Assembly (NCBI RefSeq): GCF_023008165.1
Contig: NZ_JAKQZA010000001.1
Span: 310,001-374,000, forward strand
From: Kordiimonas laminariae
Lineage (GTDB): Bacteria; Pseudomonadota; Alphaproteobacteria; Sphingomonadales; Kordiimonadaceae
Length of the DNA: 64,000 nt
Direction of reading: 5' to 3'
Under the pieces are notes generated by a model. It was not told the origin of the DNA. It searched no databases and saw only the letters and a list, made by a program, of their open reading frames with translations. The position numbers and the translations under genes were made by a program. Shown piece by piece: positions 52,908 to 60,981 of this stretch (position 1 is its first letter; every line of letters begins with the position of its first letter).

Positions 52908-53807
52908 ATGACAGTTTCACCGCAACATCCGGCCTTTGTTCTTATACCGCCTGAAGACCAGCACACGGCTTTTGTGTTCGCAGCGCCCCACAGTGGGCGG
53001 CTGTATCCTGAAAGCTTTCGTGCACGGTCCATTCTTTCTGATGCAGAACTGAGGCAATCAGAAGATGCGTTTGTTGATGAACTGTTCAGTTGGGTGCCAA
53101 AGAAAGGCGCTTGCCTTCTCGCGGCCACACATGCGCGTGCTTATCTGGATTTGAACCGCGCGGCAGGTGAGCTGGACCCAAATCTGTTTTCGCCTCCGCT
53201 TGACCCCAGTAGGCTGGATATCAGCCACCGGGTACGCTCAGGATTAGGGATCATTCCCTCCATCGTGGCAGAAGGTGCTTATATTTATAAGGAACCACTG
53301 CCAGCCCGCGAGGCAGAAAAGCGTGTGAAAGAAATCCACGCGCCCTATCACGGCAAACTTCACGAACTTCTGGATAACAGGCGCAAGCGGTTTGGCAGTG
53401 CGTTTCTGATTGATTGTCATTCAATGCCTTCGGAAACGAGCGCGATTACAGGCAAATCAAAACACCCGGATATTATTCTGGGGGACAGCTGGGGAAGTGC
53501 CTGTGCGGCACAGCTTACAGCAACAGCAGAAGAAGCCCTTCTGGATGCCGGTTTCCATGTGCGGCGCAATGTGCCCTATTCAGGCGGGTATTCCACCCAG
53601 CATTACGGTAACCCGAACGCGCGGCTCCATGCGCTGCAGATTGAAATCAACCGCTCCCTTTACATGAATGAGCGTACCTATGAAAAATTACCTCAGTTTG
53701 AAGGGGTAAAAGCAGCGCTTGAAAAAGCAATGTCGCAGGTGGTAACAGCCTTTTCAGCTTCCATTTCTTCAGCGTCAGGACCCAACCTGAAAAATGCCGC
53801 GGAATAA
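52908..53807 (+). CDS. N-formylglutamate amidohydrolase family protein
   Basis: Zinc-dependent amidohydrolase, 299 aa, of the N-formylglutamate deformylase family. Motifs: AAPHSGRLYPESF (His-containing N-terminal), DLNRAAGELDPNLF (about 84-97) and IDCHSMPSET near residue 167. The classic role is the last step of histidine degradation (HutG), but no hut genes are adjacent and stand-alone members are common. Preceded by the tRNA gene; GGGA-rich sequence lies before ATG. Activity on N-formylglutamate is inferred from family. Confidence 0.82.
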   Translation: MTVSPQHPAFVLIPPEDQHTAFVFAAPHSGRLYPESFRARSILSDAELRQSEDAFVDELFSWVPKKGACLLAATHARAYLDLNRAAGELDPNLFSPPLDPSRLDISHRVRSGLGIIPSIVAEGAYIYKEPLPAREAEKRVKEIHAPYHGKLHELLDNRRKRFGSAFLIDCHSMPSETSAITGKSKHPDIILGDSWGSACAAQLTATAEEALLDAGFHVRRNVPYSGGYSTQHYGNPNARLHALQIEINRSLYMNERTYEKLPQFEGVKAALEKAMSQVVTAFSASISSASGPNLKNAAE

Positions 53808-53923
53808 GCTGCGCCACCCTAAGTTTCACCCAAAAAGCAATAAACAATTAGTGCTCTAGCGACACCGTGCACCCTATCACACTTTTTTAGTGTATGTTTT
53901 CCACCAAAAATAAATACACGCGC

Positions 53924-53950
53924 AAAAAAAAGGCCACGCAATGCGTGGCC
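53924..53950 (-). terminator. Strong minus-strand terminator without a protein gene
   Basis: GGCCACG / CGTGGCC 7-bp stem (CAATG loop on the plus strand, part of a 19-base palindrome) followed by eight T on the minus strand. The nearest minus-strand gene upstream is far away, so it ends a small RNA. Confidence 0.75.
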
Positions 53951-54000
53951 CAGGCTCAGGGAGGAAACGCCCACGGAGGGCATTAGCGGTATTACCCGCT
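53924..54000 (-). ncRNA. Candidate small RNA with anti-Shine-Dalgarno loops
   Basis: Minus-strand RNA inferred from the terminator at 53924-53950 and two hairpins: 53985-54000 (AGCGG/CCGCT, loop GUAAUA) and 53969-53981 (GCCC/GGGC, loop UCCGU). Between the second hairpin and the terminator lies unpaired UUUCCUCCCU, complementary to AGGGAGGAAA. This resembles alphaproteobacterial small RNAs with C-rich anti-SD loops, and the other candidate in this window. The 5' end is not defined and could extend to about 54070. No Rfam family recognised. Confidence 0.45.
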
Positions 54001-54245
54001 GACTACTAAGGTAATGTCTTTAAACCTTAATTCCAAGTAGAGGATATGTCACAGAAGCTTGATTTTTCGTTAACATAAGGCAAGCACCTGTTTTACATGT
54101 GTTTTTTTGAACACAGTTTTTGAATATTTTTTTTGTACATCTCTATTTTTCCTGCAAAAGAGGCTTTTCAATCACGAAAATGCGATCCGAATCACTTCCA
54201 CCACCCACAAATCACGCACCTAAACCCTTCTATCCCTTCAAAAAA
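54001..54245. other. Intergenic AT-rich region before the Pho box
   Basis: No gene recognised. It contains long T-runs (54102-54108, 54126-54133) and would hold the promoter of the minus-strand small RNA. A plus-strand open frame reaching back to 54133 has low-complexity, Pro/His-rich sequence and is not taken as coding. Confidence 0.35.
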
Positions 54246-54274
54246 CCGTCATACCTCCGACACAAGTCTGTCAC
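54246..54274 (+). promoter_or_regulatory. Pho box upstream of plcP-agt
   Basis: Three 7-base units at exact 11-base spacing: CCGTCAT (54246), CCGACAC (54257) and CTGTCAC (54268), compared with the PhoB half-site CTGTCAT. The outer two match 6 of 7, the middle 4 of 7. CATAAA at 54283-54288 is a possible -10. It fits phosphate-starvation control of the next two genes. Confidence 0.55.
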
Positions 54275-54297
54275 TCTGCGGCCATAAAAAGGCAGAC

Positions 54298-55344
54298 ATG
54301 AAGAAAGACCTGAGCAATTTGATGCACACGGCCTTTAAGAATGCACCTATGGCATTCGCCGCTGTTGCAAGCGAGATGAACAGCGCACCCGCTGCTTCAT
54401 TAGAAACCTCTCCAGTGATCGCCAGAGACTTACATACTGGCCCTGATCACGGAGGCTCCGAAAGCAATCGCAGCTCCCATAGCGCCGATACATCTAGTTA
54501 CCAACAGGATAAGAAAAAAAGCCGTCATTATCGAGCGGTCTTTATTTCCGATACTCACTTAGGCACTCGTGCGGCGAGAGTGGATCTGCTTCTTGATTTT
54601 CTGAAGAACATCACCTGTGATCAGCTCTATCTGGTGGGGGATATTGTAGATGGTTGGCAAATCAAACGTTCCTGGTTCTGGGATACCACCCATAATGATG
54701 TAATCCGCCGCGTGTTGAAAATGGCCAAACATGGTACAAAGGTGGTGTATATCCCCGGCAACCATGATGAAGGCCTGCGGGGTTTTGAAGGCCATGATCT
54801 GGCTGGGGTTTCATTGGAGCCGGAAATAATTTTCGAAGGTGCTAACGGCAAGCGGTACTGGGTACTGCATGGTGACCAGTTTGACGGCGTGATGAAATAT
54901 GCCAAATGGCTCGCCCATCTTGGTGATCATGCCTATGTACTGCTTCTCAAGCTCAACACTACAGTAAACTGGATCAGGAAAAAGCTGGGTTATGATTATT
55001 GGTCTCTCTCTGCCTACCTGAAACATAAAGTAAAAAACGCCGTTGAATATATCGGCCAATATGAAGAAGCCGTTGCTGCAGAAACCCGCAGACGTGGTTT
55101 GGACGGTGTAATTTGCGGCCATATCCACCACGCGGAAATCCAGAATTTTGATGGCATCGAATATATGAATGATGGCGACTGGGTGGAAAGCTGCACAGCG
55201 CTTGTGGAACACGAAAACGGTAAGTTCGAAATACTCTACTGGGCCGATATTGTTGCCGCCCGGGACGAAAATAAACCCAAGCGAAAACGCCGAGATAAAA
55301 ACAAAGATAAAGGCTCTTCCCCCACACCAGTTCCTGCCGAATAA
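54298..55344 (+). CDS. plcP: Metallophosphoesterase, PlcP-like phospholipase C
   Basis: Calcineurin-like phosphoesterase, 348 aa from ATG 54298. All metal-site motifs are present: SDTHLG, LVGDIVDGW, PGNHDEG, VLHGDQFDG and CGHIHHAE. Similar proteins are often annotated as UDP-2,3-diacylglucosamine diphosphatase, but with a glycosyltransferase directly downstream and a Pho box upstream it fits PlcP, which hydrolyses phospholipid head groups to diacylglycerol under phosphate starvation. An unusual 80-residue Ser/Ala-rich N-terminus precedes the domain, so ATG 54322 or 54376 are possible starts. Linked to agt by 22 bases. Confidence 0.75.
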   Translation: MKKDLSNLMHTAFKNAPMAFAAVASEMNSAPAASLETSPVIARDLHTGPDHGGSESNRSSHSADTSSYQQDKKKSRHYRAVFISDTHLGTRAARVDLLLDFLKNITCDQLYLVGDIVDGWQIKRSWFWDTTHNDVIRRVLKMAKHGTKVVYIPGNHDEGLRGFEGHDLAGVSLEPEIIFEGANGKRYWVLHGDQFDGVMKYAKWLAHLGDHAYVLLLKLNTTVNWIRKKLGYDYWSLSAYLKHKVKNAVEYIGQYEEAVAAETRRRGLDGVICGHIHHAEIQNFDGIEYMNDGDWVESCTALVEHENGKFEILYWADIVAARDENKPKRKRRDKNKDKGSSPTPVPAE

Positions 55345-55366
55345 CTCTGGAAGAATTGAGCTCATT

Positions 55367-56410
55367 ATGACAGACCGCCCTTTACGCATTTGCATCGTAA
55401 CTGATGCGTGGCACCCACAGGTAAACGGTGTTGTTCGCACCCTCGATAGCCTCAGAAAAGAACTGAAATCCATGGGGCACCGGGTTTATATGCTAACCCC
55501 CAAGATGTTTAAAACCATGCCCTGCCCCACTTATCCGGAAATCAGACTAGCGTGGAATACAGTGGGCAGATTACCTGCTATCATGAAGCGCTGGCAGGTG
55601 GATGCCGTACATATCGCAACAGAAGGCCCGCTTGGTTGGGCAGCTCGCAAGTGGTGCATTAAGAACAATCAAGCTTTCACCACCGCTTACCATACAGCTT
55701 TCCCTGAATATATTGCGGCGCGCACCATCTTTTCCGAAAACCTGTTCTACCCTATGTTCCGCCGTTTTCATGCACCAAGCGCTGGCGTGCTTGTAGCCAC
55801 GCCAACGGTAAGGCAACTATTGAGAGACAAGGGATTTAAAAACATCGTTCCCTGGACACGGGGCGTAGATACCAATGTGTTCCATCCGCACAAGCCAGCT
55901 GAAAAGGTCGGTGCCCCCGTACAGCTTTATGTTGGCCGTGTGGCGGTTGAAAAAAATATTGAGGCCTTCCTTGCTTGTAAAACTCCCGGTAAGAAAATTG
56001 TAGTGGGTGATGGCCCCGCTATTGATAAGCTCAAAGAACAATATCCGGCCGTTGAATTTTTAGGTGCCAAGTTTGGTGATGAATTAGCCAAAGCCTATGC
56101 ATCTGCTGATGTTTTTGTCTTCCCCAGTAAAACGGATACTTTCGGCCTGGTGATGATTGAAGCTCTTGCATCTGGCACACCCGTGGCTGCCTATCCGGTT
56201 CAAGGACCTCTTGATGTTCTTGGCGCAGACGGCAAAGGCCCCTTCAGTGATTGGCATACGCAAATTGCAGCCTTAAGCGAGAATCTTGATTCTGCAATCA
56301 AAGAAGCGCTGAAGCTAGAACGGAAGGCTTGTGCTGAATTTGCCCAGCTCTACAACTGGGAAACGGTGGCGGAACAATTTATCAGTGCATTATCGATCCA
56401 ACCAAGGTAG
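55367..56410 (+). CDS. agt: Glycosyltransferase, Agt-like diacylglycerol glycosyltransferase
   Basis: GT4-family glycosyltransferase, 347 aa from ATG 55367; the open frame extends far upstream but lies inside plcP. DAWHPQVNGVVRTLDSLRKEL and GHRVYMLTP mark the acceptor domain; the donor domain has LYVGRVAVEKNIEAFL and FPSKTDTFGLVMIEALASGTPVAA. In marine Alphaproteobacteria the plcP-agt pair converts phospholipid-derived diacylglycerol into glycolipids when phosphate is low. Sugar donor (UDP-glucose or UDP-glucuronate) cannot be read. It is the second gene of the Pho-box operon. Confidence 0.78.
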   Translation: MTDRPLRICIVTDAWHPQVNGVVRTLDSLRKELKSMGHRVYMLTPKMFKTMPCPTYPEIRLAWNTVGRLPAIMKRWQVDAVHIATEGPLGWAARKWCIKNNQAFTTAYHTAFPEYIAARTIFSENLFYPMFRRFHAPSAGVLVATPTVRQLLRDKGFKNIVPWTRGVDTNVFHPHKPAEKVGAPVQLYVGRVAVEKNIEAFLACKTPGKKIVVGDGPAIDKLKEQYPAVEFLGAKFGDELAKAYASADVFVFPSKTDTFGLVMIEALASGTPVAAYPVQGPLDVLGADGKGPFSDWHTQIAALSENLDSAIKEALKLERKACAEFAQLYNWETVAEQFISALSIQPR

Positions 56411-56571
56411 CGGAAATCGCTGAACACCATTTTTTTCAACAAGTTAGGTGTGTAAAAAGGTAGCACTCTATACCGCGCTGTACATAAGTTATAGACACAA
56501 CACACAGGAAGTGTAACACTACTTCAAGCATAGAAGGCCGCATATGTTGTTCGGCGTTTAAAGGTTACATT

Positions 56572-57300
56572 ATGATCAGGGTGTTCGGTTGGAATTGGCA
56601 GTTTGCCATCTTTATATTGTTATCTTTCTCTCTCGCTCACGTTGCACGTGGAGATACTATTAAAGAATCCCCTGTTATCTTCTTTACACACGGTGATACC
56701 CGCATGGCTCAACTGCAGCCAGATGGTACCCTTAAAGGCCCAGCCTATGACCTTTTCACTTGCTCCATGGAAAAGATGAACCAACCGTTCAAGGTTAGCA
56801 TTGCACCACTTTCACGAGCAAACAGCCTTATGACAAATCACAAAAACGGTGTTTGGTTCCCTTCATCCATGAAAACCACCGATGAACGTGATGCGCGTAT
56901 GGTAGGCCCAGCTGGTGATACCAATCTCTATTTCTTTATGCTCAAGGATAACCCCCTAAAACCGGGAACGAGGGACTTTAAACGCAAAGCGCGGCTGACC
57001 GCCTATAAAGGCTCAGCAATGGAACGCCACTTGCTCAAAGAAAGATATGTTTATGTGGAAGGTAGTGCCGACGTACAGCGCATGATTTCCATGTTATTAT
57101 CAAATAGAGCAGATGCTCTTCTTGCGGTGGATATGCGCCGTGTTCTGCCTGAAGAAACTAGAAAACTGGTTGAAGAAAATCTTCGGATGGAGCTTTTCAG
57201 AAAGATGCCAATTGGTTTTCAGATTGCAAAGCCAACTCACCTTGGTCATCCCGGCTTTACTTCAGCCTTCAGAGCTGCCTTAAATAGCTGCAAAAGCTAA
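56572..57300 (+). CDS. Periplasmic solute-binding-like protein
   Basis: Secreted 242-aa protein with signal peptide (about 9-27), of the bacterial extracellular solute-binding family 3 type: GPAYDLFTCSMEKMNQPFKVSIAPLSRANSLM, ARLTAYKGSAMERHLL and NRADALLAVDMRRVL match the two-lobed fold. No permease or ATPase is near, so it may be an orphan sensor or enzyme-like protein rather than an ABC component. Ligand unknown. Confidence 0.7.
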   Translation: MIRVFGWNWQFAIFILLSFSLAHVARGDTIKESPVIFFTHGDTRMAQLQPDGTLKGPAYDLFTCSMEKMNQPFKVSIAPLSRANSLMTNHKNGVWFPSSMKTTDERDARMVGPAGDTNLYFFMLKDNPLKPGTRDFKRKARLTAYKGSAMERHLLKERYVYVEGSADVQRMISMLLSNRADALLAVDMRRVLPEETRKLVEENLRMELFRKMPIGFQIAKPTHLGHPGFTSAFRAALNSCKS

Positions 57301-57324
57301 TCACACTATTCATGGGAGTGCTGT

Positions 57325-57849
57325 ATGAAACTGGTTGTGGCTTCACATAATCCGGTAAAGATTAATGCTGTGGCAGAAGCCTTTGCAAAAACATTCCCCG
57401 AACAAGAATTTGAATTAGAACCGATAAATGTTCCTTCTGGCGTTGCTGACCAACCCGCCAGTGACGGTGAAACCTTACTAGGCGCTAAAACCCGCGCAGA
57501 AAACGCTGCACAGGCGCTAAGTGAAGCTGATTATACCGTAGGCCTTGAAGGTGGTATTGATACCATCGATGGTCAATTATTCACCTTCGCCTGGATGGCT
57601 GTGCGTACCAAAGACGGTAAGATTGCCACCGCCCGCACCAGCACACTGCCGCTACCACCACGGGTGGCTGAATTACTGAACGAAGGGTTTGAACTGGGCG
57701 ATGCAATGGACAGAGTTTTCAATGCCCATAATACCAAACAAAAAGGTGGTGCAATTGGCCTGCTGACTGATGGCCTTTATGACCGCACAGGCACCTACGT
57801 GCAGGCCCTGTGCTTCGCGTTAGTTGCCATTAAAAACGAACTGTTTTAA
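57325..57849 (+). CDS. yjjX: Inosine/xanthosine triphosphatase (YjjX)
   Basis: Non-canonical purine NTPase of the YjjX family, 174 aa. VASHNPVKINAVAEAF (about 4-19), GVADQPASDGETLLGAKTRAENA (near 52-74), VGLEGGID and KQKGGAIGLLTDG are the family motifs. It hydrolyses ITP and XTP to limit mutagenic nucleotides. GGGAG precedes the ATG. Its stop overlaps the convergent membrane-protein gene stop by 4 bases. Confidence 0.88.
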   Translation: MKLVVASHNPVKINAVAEAFAKTFPEQEFELEPINVPSGVADQPASDGETLLGAKTRAENAAQALSEADYTVGLEGGIDTIDGQLFTFAWMAVRTKDGKIATARTSTLPLPPRVAELLNEGFELGDAMDRVFNAHNTKQKGGAIGLLTDGLYDRTGTYVQALCFALVAIKNELF

Positions 57850-58751
57850 CTTTTCTTACTATACCCTGAAGATACAGCAGTAGCCTTGACATCTGACTGT
57901 TCGTCTATTTTTTCATTATCAGCGATATCATCTTCTTCAACGCCTATGGCATAAAACATATCATCATCCACAAACCCGTATTCTGGACGCAATGCACAAT
58001 AGTACGCACCCAAAACCAGCGCTGAAACAGCAATAACCGTTCCGGCTTTAAAAGCTTGTAGAAACATAAGCACATAGAAAAGGAAAATGCCGTCTCCGGC
58101 AATTAACCCTTTGAACATAGTGCCTACGGCAAAATCAACCGGGATAAAGACAAGAAAAACGATGATGATTGTAGCAATAAGGGACAAGAACATTTTGAAG
58201 GCGTAGCCCGTTCCAAGCTGCATACCACTGGCAAATGCTTGGTCAGGCCCATTCACAGCAGTAGAAACTACAGAAAGTTCAAGCCGCATCAACGCTACCT
58301 GCACGACAATAAAACCCACTATTAACGCCGCCATCACCCCTGTGGGCAGCCCAATCATAGAGAGCCCTGCCAGCAATAGGGCTGGCCCGCTTTTCACCAC
58401 AAGCGCCTGTAGTGCATAGGAACCAAACGAACCTGCAAGCGGCACCGTTGGCTTATCTGCCCGCCGAATGAACGAGGTCAAAAAATAATAGCCGCCAGCA
58501 ATGGTTGCAAAAAGGCCGAATACCTGAAGAACTATATTCAGTGTCTGAGCATCCCATGAAATCACAGTATCAGTTGCAGCTGTCTGTATTATCGCTGCTG
58601 GATCAGTATAACTGAGTCCGACGGACTGTAAGGCCCATACAAGCCCGACAAACAGAAGACCATAGACTGTGGCAAATCCGAGTACTGTATCCTTCACCTG
58701 CCACGCGAAACTCATTCCGTCTTTCGCAGCAGCCCACATACTTACTTTCAT
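57846..58751 (-). CDS. Six-TM membrane protein, unknown family (1 of 3)
   Basis: Unrecognised 301-aa inner-membrane protein with about six hydrophobic segments (near 22-42, 70-92, 115-150, 185-215, 225-250) and an acidic, Ser-rich C-terminal tail (VEEDDIADNEKIDEQS). One of three consecutive minus-strand genes for polytopic proteins of 270-301 residues. Separated by 103 bases from the next. Function unknown. Confidence 0.6.
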   Translation of the reverse strand: MKVSMWAAAKDGMSFAWQVKDTVLGFATVYGLLFVGLVWALQSVGLSYTDPAAIIQTAATDTVISWDAQTLNIVLQVFGLFATIAGGYYFLTSFIRRADKPTVPLAGSFGSYALQALVVKSGPALLLAGLSMIGLPTGVMAALIVGFIVVQVALMRLELSVVSTAVNGPDQAFASGMQLGTGYAFKMFLSLIATIIIVFLVFIPVDFAVGTMFKGLIAGDGIFLFYVLMFLQAFKAGTVIAVSALVLGAYYCALRPEYGFVDDDMFYAIGVEEDDIADNEKIDEQSDVKATAVSSGYSKKS

Positions 58752-58854
58752 TGATCATCCCCCGAAAATCTGTCGCACTATTTTTTATGCAATCTTACAT
58801 ATGGGGATAACTTGGTTTTCTTAAAGCCCCGAAACCACCATAGGGTGCTTTTAT

Positions 58855-59670
58855 TCACCCGTAGTACTGAGGATAAAGTCCACCTTCCCTATTTTCTCTC
58901 AGCTTTTTAACCAATGAGAAACGTGGCTCAAGATCACTCAGATAATTGGCAATAATAGCGGCATACAACAGCCCAATACTGCCTGAAGTTAATAGGTCCA
59001 TAAAATTCGTTATACTCGGCGAGGCACTTTCAAAAAGCCTGCTCAGCAACCACTCAATCCCGCCCAAAGATAAACTAATTGGCAGAACACCAATTATACC
59101 TCCGAGTATGCACGAAAAACACATAGGGATCGAATGGCGCAAAACACCCAAATTCAGCTCCTTCCATATCGATTTGGTTTCGGCATGCACACTGAACGGT
59201 AATTTGAGAAAACCTGCAAAACACAGAAATATTAGCCCAAAAAATGCATACTGAATACCTATAGAAATATCTGGAAATCCTAATTTGGCGGCGCCTGCCA
59301 TTGCGCCCCAAAATATAAGAAAAATGCAGATAAGAAATACAATAGCTTTAGAAAAACCATTGGGCTGTACACTACTATCTTCATCATATCTTAAATACTT
59401 ACCCCACCAAATTCTGGCAAGATATCCACCCATCAACAATCCTACCGAAGAACCTCCCAGCGCCAGCATCATATCACCCCAGGAAACCGGTGTGAGCAAC
59501 ACACCGTCCGCAATACTGATATTCATTGGACCACCAAGGAATGCATTAATAAACAAGCCATACCACGTCTGGAAAAGTGCATAGCCTAATACCAGAAGAA
59601 GAGTAAAAGGCAGTGTACGGTAAAAATAGCGAACACCGCCAATAGTAGAATGCATCACTCTGAACGACAT
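58855..59670 (-). CDS. Polytopic membrane protein, unknown family (2 of 3)
   Basis: Unrecognised 271-aa membrane protein with about six helices (near 16-40, 65-85, 105-130, 133-155, 170-200, 225-250) and a cytoplasmic basic tail ending LYPQYYG. Middle gene of the three-protein set. Similar size and topology to its neighbours but no clear sequence match by eye. Confidence 0.6.
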   Translation of the reverse strand: MSFRVMHSTIGGVRYFYRTLPFTLLLVLGYALFQTWYGLFINAFLGGPMNISIADGVLLTPVSWGDMMLALGGSSVGLLMGGYLARIWWGKYLRYDEDSSVQPNGFSKAIVFLICIFLIFWGAMAGAAKLGFPDISIGIQYAFFGLIFLCFAGFLKLPFSVHAETKSIWKELNLGVLRHSIPMCFSCILGGIIGVLPISLSLGGIEWLLSRLFESASPSITNFMDLLTSGSIGLLYAAIIANYLSDLEPRFSLVKKLRENREGGLYPQYYG

Positions 59671-59783
59671 AAATTTCTCACTAAAGTTGATTTATAAACA
59701 ATAATCAGTTGAGTGTTGAGTTAAAGCGTAAAATTACGCTCCCTATGTTGAAAGGCTCAACTTTTAGTGAGTGAAAAGAAGTA

Positions 59784-59806
59784 GCAAGCTAATCAGCTTA
59801 GCTTGC
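59784..59806 (-). terminator. Hairpin after the third membrane-protein gene
   Basis: A 9-bp perfect stem GCAAGCTAA / TTAGCTTGC with a 5-base loop, followed on the minus strand by TACTTCTTTT. It lies just downstream of the gene ending at 59820. Confidence 0.5.
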
Positions 59807-59819
59807 CAGAATTATTCTC

Positions 59820-60701
59820 TTATGCTGCCATCTTGTCACTTTCTTCATCCTCGAGCGCCTCATCTTTCAAATCGGGAAACAGCTGTGTGTAAACGCTGGC
59901 ACCAATTAATGCCGCAAACACTGCACGCCAAATACCACCAAGCGACACAAATAAAGCCTCAAGAAGCAATGGAGAAAACGCGGAAACAGAGGAAAGCATT
60001 CGCTCATACATCAATTCATATACCAAGGTCGGCAGCATCAAAACCAAACCAAGGAAAAAAGCACCTTGCAGCACACCAATACGCTGCGCGCCTGATTTCG
60101 TATATGCCCCCCCCCAAAACGGGCTGTCTTTTAAATTTGTCACCTTTGCAGCTAAGGGCAATGCAAAAACACCCGCCAAAGTGAGAAACAGCATTCCTGA
60201 AAACCAATACCCCAGCATAATTACTAATAAGTTCGGACTTCCGCCACTTCCTTGCCCGAAGACATAAATAGCATTGGAGATTTGAGTGACAAGCAAATTA
60301 GTGACGAGCAAAAACACAAAGAAGCGCCAGCCAAATCCTTTAGTATTGAGCTGTTTTTGCTTCAAAGTTTGCTGGTTATAGAAAATGGGTACACCATCCC
60401 AGAATGTGGCATAATCTCGCCCCAGCAGAAAAATACGTATCAGGTTAAAATACAGGCGAGAAAGCACAATAAACATGCCCACCATACTCGCAATAAAACC
60501 TAAACTGGCAACAGCAACAGAGATTTGTCCTTGTGCCACTTCAGCCAGCAAATAAAAGAAGAGATAATATAGCCCGAACATCAGTAGTAATGGCATTATT
60601 ATAACTTGAGTGATCCCGAACTGTCCGCTTAAAAGCCCTTTAAAGACATGCTCAATCAACTTACCAGCTGAAATGGATTTCTCACTTGCTTCGAATGTCA
60701 T
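59820..60701 (-). CDS. Polytopic membrane protein, unknown family (3 of 3)
   Basis: Unrecognised 293-aa membrane protein from ATG 60701 (GGGGA upstream), with about six helices (near 30-55, 62-90, 125-145, 155-185, 205-228, 240-265) and an acidic tail (LKDEALEDEESDKMAA) like the first gene of the set. Upstream-most of the three; its own terminator suggests separate transcription. Function unknown. Confidence 0.6.
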   Translation of the reverse strand: MTFEASEKSISAGKLIEHVFKGLLSGQFGITQVIIMPLLLMFGLYYLFFYLLAEVAQGQISVAVASLGFIASMVGMFIVLSRLYFNLIRIFLLGRDYATFWDGVPIFYNQQTLKQKQLNTKGFGWRFFVFLLVTNLLVTQISNAIYVFGQGSGGSPNLLVIMLGYWFSGMLFLTLAGVFALPLAAKVTNLKDSPFWGGAYTKSGAQRIGVLQGAFFLGLVLMLPTLVYELMYERMLSSVSAFSPLLLEALFVSLGGIWRAVFAALIGASVYTQLFPDLKDEALEDEESDKMAA

Positions 60702-60981
60702 AATATCCCCCAATCAATTATGTACCCTATTTGTTCCACCCGATTATTAACACCATAACATGTACAATTGCAAGTTAAACAATGCAATCAATCCTCACAT
60801 AATTCCCCCTATCACTTTCTCACTTGCCGCAGCGCGGCTTTCCGCGTATAAGGCGCGCAAATGTTAGGTTTCAGGCTTTCCCCCTTGTCATGTAATTGTC
60901 ATATCCGGGAAGGCTTTTTTAGTTTCCGGGCTGGCCCTCCCTTGAAGTAAAAGCCGCCCCTTATTCGTGAAAGTCTGTGTC

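Noticed and set aside
54811-55473. 220-codon minus-strand frame opposite plcP/agt
   Set aside because: Antisense shadow crossing the junction of two supported genes.
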